Shown one piece after another: positions 61,979-64,000 of a DNA stretch of 64,000 bases. A program made the translations under genes and the position numbers. Position 1 is the first letter of the stretch. Every line of letters begins with the position of its first letter. Origin of the DNA: Adineta vaga (taxonomy: Eukaryota > Rotifera); assembly GCA_021613535.1 (NCBI GenBank), contig CP075495.1, forward strand, positions 10,726,001 through 10,790,000, given 5' to 3'. Under the pieces are notes generated by a model, which was not told the origin of the DNA, ran no database searches, and saw only the letters and a program-made list of their open reading frames with translations.

Positions 61979-64000
61979 ATTGAACATTGTTTTTCAACTA
62001 ACAAAATATCTTGTTGTTTGTTTTTTTCTTCTGTGTTTAATTGTTATTTGTTAACTGAAACAAAATATATGTGAAAAAAGAATAAAACTACATCGACACT
62101 ATGTAGTTTAGATAAAATTCTCACGTTCTAAACCAACGATACGAATGTGTGAAGCAAAAATGATTTAACAACTTCTATCACTTTATAGTAATCTATTAAT
62201 CAACTATAAAATAATGTTTGATATATCCTACAACTATTTTCAACAATTCAATAGATCAATAAACATAAAAAATCCATTAAAAATTATGACGATCCATTGA
62301 TTTCATTCATTCTCTTTATTAGCTTTTTATTAACATTCAGAAAATAGTCTGCTCATTATACTTGGCTTTATCCGGAAAATCTTTTTATTTTTCTTATCAA
62401 TTAATCTGTCATAATACATACTAATAAAAAAGGAATTCTCATTAATCGTTCTCAATCTGTCTCCTTCGGTTATCAAATAAAGTATGATTTGTAGGGAAAA
62501 AAATAGTCGAATTGAATAAGATAATTTTCAGATGAAATCGATCGAAATGATTGTGTTCTTGTCTTTTTCTATTTAATAGACATGCACATTTAACATTAAT
62601 CAGATAGGTTAAACATAAACATGAATATTATTTATATAGAACAGAATTTCATCGAGGAGTTGTCAATTGAGTATTCTGTTGATCGAAATATGGAGAATCT
62701 CTTCGAATTTTTCTTATCAGAAAAATGTACGTCAACAACAGAAAAAGAAATCTTATAATCGGAAGCCAACTGCGACTTTCACTTCATAATATGAATTCGC
62801 ATGTAGTAAGTAGGATTTCATCATGTGTATGTGTGTGCCACAGTATGAAGTCATATTGATCTACCGTCGAAGTAGATTGTTAGAGAAGAGGGAAACAGAG
62901 AGAAAAGAAGAAGGAAACGTAATTCGATCAAGTCAGCATATGCAGTCGTGATTCTTCTATTCAAGTAGTAATCGTAAGAACAAAAAACCGAAATAGAAAG
63001 AGAGCGAGTGAAAAGAAGTTGTTGATTGTCAAGAAGATAGTTCAGAACTTTTTTTTTCTTCTTTCTTTTCAATATTAGGTTCATATCATGCTATCTTTTT
63101 CTTTTAATCTAACATCGACATTTTCATTGAAAGACGTTCAGAGTGCAGTATCAAGTAATGTTTTCTCTTATTTCATAAATATTTTCTATCATATCTTGTT
63201 ATTATAAATGATTGCATACGGAAAGATTTCTTCGAATGACAACAGATCGTCGATTTTCATTATTTTTCTGTTTGATATTAATGATTAAAAGAGTACGAAT
63301 GCTAAACTTTGAAGTCATCTATGCGTATTATTTTGCTCTTCGATCGAACTAAATCTGGTTAATGTTAACTATTATGCTAATCGGAAAATTAAACTTTTCT
63401 CGTGTTTCTTTCTGATAAATGTCGATTTTTTTTACTTGTTCGCTTTCATCGTTGACATCAACATAAGACAGTCATCGTCGTTGATTGCTGTCATCATTAT
63501 CATCTGTAAACACTAGATGATTTTAGACAATAGAGACAAAAAAAACGACGAGTTTCCTCGTCGCTTTGTTTTTTCTTCTCTCTTAATTAGGAGGTCGATA
63601 TTGATAGAAAGAAAAAAGATCTTCGATAGGATGGATAAACAAAGAAAATATTCATGTGGAAGATGGAAAGTCAGGACAATGTCGCTTGAATCTGCCCATT
63701 CAAACAAGCATAGAAACAAAAAGAGAGAGAGAGAGAGAAACGAAGAGGAAGTGTGTTGAGTCGTCATTAAAATGTTTTTCCTTCAAATTTTTTTGTCGGC
63801 ACTCTTATTGGTGTCAGCGTTACATCTGACAGAATGCATTGCTTTGTCTTTTCTTCTCATTTTTTTATATGCCTTTTTTTTTCTATATCGTTCTTTTGTC
63901 GGTTAAACCTTCTCATCAAATTGCGTGAACAATCGTCTTTTGTATTAGAAAGCATCAGCGCGTGTGTCAGAACACATTGTGGTCGTCTGTTGTTGTTGTT
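61979..64000. other. Gene-free tail of the window
   Basis: About 2 kb of AT-rich DNA with an AATAAA poly(A) signal shortly after the MTR4 stop (about 62081). Open stretches on both strands near 63513-63767 are low-complexity and overlap each other. No exon or RNA gene recognised. Confidence 0.5.

Noticed and set aside
63513-63767. Opposed reading frames rich in Arg/Glu or Ser/Leu
   Set aside because: Mutually antisense low-complexity sequence; no homology, no splice context.

Overview
This is AT-rich nuclear DNA from an animal, almost certainly a bdelloid rotifer. Genes are split by many very short introns (mostly 45-80 nt, GT-AG). Most proteins have clear metazoan orthologues (DZANK1, DNAJC16, UCKL1, MTR4, CHCHD7, CCDC115). 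A decayed gene of the ADP-ribosyltransferase-plus-TPR type that is greatly expanded in bdelloids lies at 4.9-6.0 kb. Several gene starts have a splice acceptor immediately before the ATG, as expected for the spliced-leader trans-splicing known in bdelloids.

Layout. 0-4.4 kb: three minus-strand genes in close tandem (CCDC115, TMEM126-like, membrane-anchored prolyl 4-hydroxylase-like), probably an operon. 4.9-6.0 kb: ART-TPR pseudogene (+). 6.7-9.9 kb: tandem pair of acyl-protein thioesterase genes (+), the first with a one-base frameshift. 10.1-12.8 kb: a multidomain RNA-repair protein (-) with a 2H phosphoesterase, a DSP-type phosphatase, a polynucleotide kinase and an RNA ligase, broken by one apparent frameshift. 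13.5-15.2 kb: cytochrome P450 (-). 15.6-16.7 kb: unknown single-pass membrane protein (-). 18.4-21.7 kb: neuronal calcium sensor family gene (-) with a 2.1-kb repeat-rich intron. 22.4-31.6 kb: five minus-strand genes (RPL10A, UCKL1, CHCHD7, SMAC/DIABLO-like, 551-aa orphan) in a chain with short gaps. 32.7-38.0 kb: SLC25 carrier and DNAJC16 (+). 38-41 kb: gene-poor, low-complexity DNA. 41.0-42.9 kb: disordered 303-aa protein (+). 45.7-52.3 kb: 959-aa coiled-coil protein (-) whose last exon has a decayed copy 1.4 kb downstream. 53.4-57.3 kb DZANK1 (-) and 57.6-62.0 kb MTR4 helicase (+) are divergent with 310 bp between starts. 62-64 kb: no gene seen.

Gene models were built by hand from splice signals and reading phase. 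For P4H, TMEM126-like, RPL10A, NCS, CHCHD7, UCKL1, SLC25, DNAJC16, the 959-aa coiled-coil gene, DZANK1 and MTR4, the summed exon lengths are exact multiples of three. No transcript data or database search was available. Functional themes are V-ATPase assembly, mitochondrial function (carrier, CHCHD7, SMAC-like, TMEM126-like), RNA processing and repair (MTR4, RNA-repair protein, RPL10A) and ciliary/centrosomal-type proteins (DZANK1, possibly the coiled-coil protein). The most unusual locus is the RNA-repair protein at 10.1-12.8 kb.
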